Shown: piece after piece, positions 4,643 to 7,433 of the stretch | Layout: the number at the start of each line of letters is the position of its first letter | Numbering within the stretch: the first letter of the stretch is position 1 | NCBI GenBank assembly: GCA_027019205.1 | Contig: JALUWZ010000161.1 | Span: forward strand, 1-7,433 | Source of the DNA: Emcibacter sp. | GTDB lineage: Bacteria; Pseudomonadota; Alphaproteobacteria; Sphingomonadales; Emcibacteraceae | Direction of reading: 5' to 3' | DNA length: 7,433 nt | Notes under the pieces: generated by a model | Told to the model about the DNA's origin: nothing | The model's input: the letters and a program-made list of their open reading frames with translations, nothing else | Database searches by the model: none | Translations under genes and position numbers: made by a program

Positions 4643-6723
4643 TCGAAACGGCGGCTGTTTTCCTGTCACTGGTCCTGCTGGTGGCGGCGCTGCTGCTGCC
4701 CCGCCATCGCCGCCATCTGTTATGGGGATGTTTTCTGCTTCTCGCCCTGCTGACCATGAGCCTCGGTCGCCACCTCCTGCAGGATGATTTTTACTATGCC
4801 TATGTCTGGCTTTACAGTGCGCCTGACCTCGACCCCTATCTCAAGCTGGCCAGCCTGTGGGGCGGGGAACAGGGGACGCTGCTGTTTTTCAGCCTGCTGA
4901 TGTCAGGGCTGTGTCTGTTGCTTGACCGTTATCCGGGCTGGTCGGGACCGGCGGCGATCCTGCTCGCCCTGCCCTTTGTCATCGGACTGGCGATCTGGTC
5001 ACCGTTTGAGATGACCACGGCGGCGCAATTCGCCCATGCGCCCTGGCAGGGGATGAATGCCCATCTGACAAAATTCTGGATGGCGATACATCCGCCATTG
5101 ATCTTTATGACCTATCTGCTGCTGCTCGCCCCGGCAGGGGCGGCGGCAGAGATGCTGATCACCGGGCGCGGGCCGTGGAAAGAGATTGCCCTGCGCTATA
5201 GTCGCTGGGCCTGGGTTATCCTGACGGCGGGCATGGTCAGCGGCATGTGGTGGGCTTATGAGGATTATTTTTATGGTCAGATCTGGCACTGGGACCCGGT
5301 GCAGACCGCGTCCTTTGTTGTCTGGTGTTTCCTGACCGCTTACCTGCATGGCCTGCGGGGCTATCATGCCGGGGGCGCCCATGCCCGCAGCCTGCCGTTT
5401 CTCTGTTTGTTGACGGCGGCCAGTGCCATTGGCTCGATGCTGGTGACCCGCAATGGTGAGCTGGTCAGTTCGCACCGCTATCTCGGCCAGACATCGGTGC
5501 TGCTGCTTGCCATCATTTCCGGAACCCTGCTGCTCGGGGCCTGTGTGGCTTTGTTCCTGTCTTTCAGGCGCAGGCTTGACAGTCCCCTGCGGATGAGTGA
5601 AGGGCGGCTGATGATACAGGTCGCGATCTGGGGCTTTGTCATGATTGGTGCGGTTGGCTGTTATTTTCTGGCCGAGGCCTATCTGCGGGCGCTGATGCAA
5701 TTGCCAAAAGACAAGCCGCCGGTCTTTTTCGCCCTGATAGCCAATGTCAGCTCGTCTGATCTTGTTCATCTGCTCAAAGAAGGGGCGCGACGCTGGACTG
5801 TGGATAATTTTGGCGTCAATCAGGTCTTGATTCCGGTTATTTATATTGTCGCCATTTTTGGCGGTCACCGTTTCCTGCCGGTATCAGGATTCCGGCGGCG
5901 GCTGATGATCAGCGGGCTGGCGATCGGGATCAGCTTTCTGCTGGCGGAATATATTCAGCCGCTTGAGGCTTTTTATGACGGCACCGGGGTGACCTCCGGC
6001 GCGACCCGGCGCAATTTCTATCTGCTCGACCTGCTGCTCGGCGCGGTCGGCTATTTTACGATCGCGAGCCTGCTTTATGCCCTGCCAATCGGCGTGAGCC
6101 GGGGCAAGGAAAAAGCCTGGTACAGCTATCTCGCCCCGGTCGGCCTGATTCATAGCGGCGTGATGCTGGCCCTGTTTGCCGGGCTGTGCGCAACGATACT
6201 TGACAGCAATATCATCCGGAAAGTCACCTTTCCTGCCGCTTATAATAGCCCGATTGGTATTTCAGACCACCTGAGTATTCAGATCAGCCCGCCGGTTGAG
6301 CATTTTGCCGCCGCAAGCGGATTTCGCGAGGAAACGGAAATCAGGCTGCTGCTCGGGGGCCGTAATCGCCTTGTCGCCCGGGGACAGACCCTTTATCAGG
6401 ACAGCCGCAAACCGCTTATGAGCGACATCGGTCCGATCCGGCAATATTGCGAGGCAGTGGATTACCGTTTTGCCCGCCTGTCACGCGCCGGGGCGCAGGA
6501 CAGAAAATCCCATATGCTCAATCCCTTTATTTACCGGGGAATCTTTTATGATTTACAGCTATGGCTGCCAGCGGTCAGTTATCCCGCCCCGGGCGATGCG
6601 GAACAGCAATATAATATCGTTATCAAGAAATTTCCCCTGATGTCGCTGTTATGGTCGGGACTTGTGCTGTCGCTGCTGGCCGGGCTGTATTACGCGATCT
6701 TCGCCCGCCGGAAATCACGATGA
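4639..6723 (+). CDS. Divergent CcmF/NrfE-family haem lyase-like membrane protein
   Basis: Polytopic inner-membrane protein of 694 aa, related to CcmF, which attaches haem to apocytochrome c on the periplasmic side. It starts at GTG 4639; the frame is closed by TAG at 4618, so no longer start exists. Family landmarks in order: LWGGEQG (73-79); HPP with H151; the WWD region from W204 to W229; H237, exactly 18 residues after the WDP aspartate D219 as in E. coli CcmF; TRNGELVSSH with H279; a late helix with H505; a periplasmic domain of about 150 residues; and a C-terminal helix ending in ARRKSR. All four histidines expected to ligate haem are present. The WWD core is altered to YGQIWHWDPVQ (E. 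coli WGGWWFWDPVE). The region expected to contain SVGPPYFN instead reads TVDNFGVN (387-394) after an extended loop. No ccmE, ccmG or ccmH is nearby. Fold assignment is strong; whether it acts on cytochrome c is uncertain. Confidence 0.85.
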   Translation: MIETAAVFLSLVLLVAALLLPRHRRHLLWGCFLLLALLTMSLGRHLLQDDFYYAYVWLYSAPDLDPYLKLASLWGGEQGTLLFFSLLMSGLCLLLDRYPGWSGPAAILLALPFVIGLAIWSPFEMTTAAQFAHAPWQGMNAHLTKFWMAIHPPLIFMTYLLLLAPAGAAAEMLITGRGPWKEIALRYSRWAWVILTAGMVSGMWWAYEDYFYGQIWHWDPVQTASFVVWCFLTAYLHGLRGYHAGGAHARSLPFLCLLTAASAIGSMLVTRNGELVSSHRYLGQTSVLLLAIISGTLLLGACVALFLSFRRRLDSPLRMSEGRLMIQVAIWGFVMIGAVGCYFLAEAYLRALMQLPKDKPPVFFALIANVSSSDLVHLLKEGARRWTVDNFGVNQVLIPVIYIVAIFGGHRFLPVSGFRRRLMISGLAIGISFLLAEYIQPLEAFYDGTGVTSGATRRNFYLLDLLLGAVGYFTIASLLYALPIGVSRGKEKAWYSYLAPVGLIHSGVMLALFAGLCATILDSNIIRKVTFPAAYNSPIGISDHLSIQISPPVEHFAAASGFREETEIRLLLGGRNRLVARGQTLYQDSRKPLMSDIGPIRQYCEAVDYRFARLSRAGAQDRKSHMLNPFIYRGIFYDLQLWLPAVSYPAPGDAEQQYNIVIKKFPLMSLLWSGLVLSLLAGLYYAIFARRKSR

Positions 6724-7433
6724 ACAGCTGATCTCCAGATGGCGGCCCCAGTCGGGCGGCTCGGCGGCATAGGCCTCATGGGCCGGTTGCTCGTCAAAGG
6801 GCCGGCGCAATATATCCAGCAATTTATCCACTTCGGAGAAATCCCCCTGTTCGGCCTGTTCAATCGCAATCTGGGCCAGATAGTTGCGCAGGATATATTT
6901 CGGGTTGGCGGCCCGCATTCTCTCGCGCCGTTCATCTGGTGATACAGATTCCTGCCCGAGCCTTGCATCATATTGATCATACCAGTCGGCAAAGGCCGGA
7001 AGCCTTTCCCCTGCGCTGAATTTCCGGAAGAAATTTGTATAGTCGCTTTTATGCTGTGCCATCAGGTCGAGCAGGCCGCTGACCAGTTCCCGGTCGCCGT
7101 CTTTGACCTGTTCCAGCCCGAGCTTGTCATTCATCAGCCTGTCATAGAGGGTGAAATAGCGTGTCCGGTAATGGCCTTGCATCAGCTCCCCCGTGCCGGG
7201 GGTGATGAGCGGCCCGAGGGCATGGGCAAGGGCCACACAGTTCCACAGGCCGATATCCGGCTGGCGGTTAAAGGCGTAGCGGCCCATATCATCCGAATGA
7301 TTACAGATATAATCCGGATTGAAGGCCTCCATAAAGCCGTAAGGGCCATAGTCAAATGTCTGGCCGATAATTGACATATTATCGGTATTCATAACCCCGT
7401 GGGCAAAGCCGAAAGCCTGCCAGCGGGCGATCA
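6715..7433 (-). CDS. selO: Protein adenylyltransferase SelO (YdiU family), C-terminal half
   Basis: Pseudokinase-fold enzyme that transfers AMP from ATP to Ser, Thr or Tyr of target proteins and is linked to the oxidative stress response. About 238 codons are visible, roughly the C-terminal half of a protein normally about 480-500 aa. The visible part begins inside ARWQAFGFAHGVMNTDNMSI, which carries the catalytic-loop asparagine of NTDN. It continues through TFDYGPYGF with the metal-binding aspartate, then NHSDDMGRYAFNRQP. The C-terminus is ISCSS. Its antepenultimate cysteine sits where eukaryotic SelO has selenocysteine and is known in E. coli to form a regulatory disulfide. The last nine bases, including the TGA at 6715-6717, overlap the end of the CcmF-like gene on the opposite strand. 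No terminator is visible between these convergent genes. Family call is very secure; the start lies outside the window. Confidence 0.97.
   Translation of the reverse strand, partial: IARWQAFGFAHGVMNTDNMSIIGQTFDYGPYGFMEAFNPDYICNHSDDMGRYAFNRQPDIGLWNCVALAHALGPLITPGTGELMQGHYRTRYFTLYDRLMNDKLGLEQVKDGDRELVSGLLDLMAQHKSDYTNFFRKFSAGERLPAFADWYDQYDARLGQESVSPDERRERMRAANPKYILRNYLAQIAIEQAEQGDFSEVDKLLDILRRPFDEQPAHEAYAAEPPDWGRHLEISCSS

Noticed and set aside
4999..5868. 289-codon open frame on the minus strand
   Set aside because: It is antisense to the CcmF-like gene, with a charged Gln/Arg/His-rich translation and no recognisable domain. The plus frame carries the haem-ligand histidines and membrane helices.
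6973..7374. 133-codon open frame on the plus strand inside selO
   Set aside because: It is antisense to conserved SelO motifs and has no ribosome-binding site or family resemblance.

Overview
The window looks like a chromosomal segment from an alphaproteobacterium. The clearest sign is the arrangement of a TIGR02300/FYDLN-acid zinc-ribbon gene divergent from aroA-cmk. This gene is essentially an alphaproteobacterial family, and AroA is a class II (CP4-like) EPSP synthase. I cannot place the organism below class with confidence. All genes look like native chromosomal genes; I see no insertion sequence, phage gene, CRISPR array or toxin-antitoxin pair.

Layout. Bases 1-1697 (minus strand) hold aroA followed by the 5' part of cmk, joined by a TGATG stop/start overlap. 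Bases 1698-1885 are a divergent intergenic region with a perfect 9-bp inverted repeat. Bases 1886-2230 (plus) encode the small FYDLN zinc-ribbon protein with an acidic tail, followed by tRNA-Ala(GGC) at 2300-2375. A 93-aa protein of unknown function lies at 2415-2696 (minus), divergent from an AlkK-type fatty acyl-CoA synthetase at 2925-4562. After only 76 bases comes a divergent CcmF-family membrane protein at 4639-6723 (plus). Its last 9 bases overlap tail-to-tail with the 3' end of selO (6715-7433, minus), which runs off the window.

How the genes work together. aroA-cmk is a housekeeping pair (shikimate pathway, pyrimidine nucleotide recycling). The acyl-CoA synthetase and the CcmF-like gene probably share a transcript. 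A possible 21-codon ORF between them could link their translation through an RBS-sequestering hairpin and a GTGA overlap. SelO is a pseudokinase-fold AMPylase linked to redox stress. The most unusual item is the CcmF-like protein. It keeps all four histidines expected to ligate haem in CcmF but has a degraded WWD motif and lacks the SVGPPYFN-like motif. No other cytochrome c maturation gene is visible near it.
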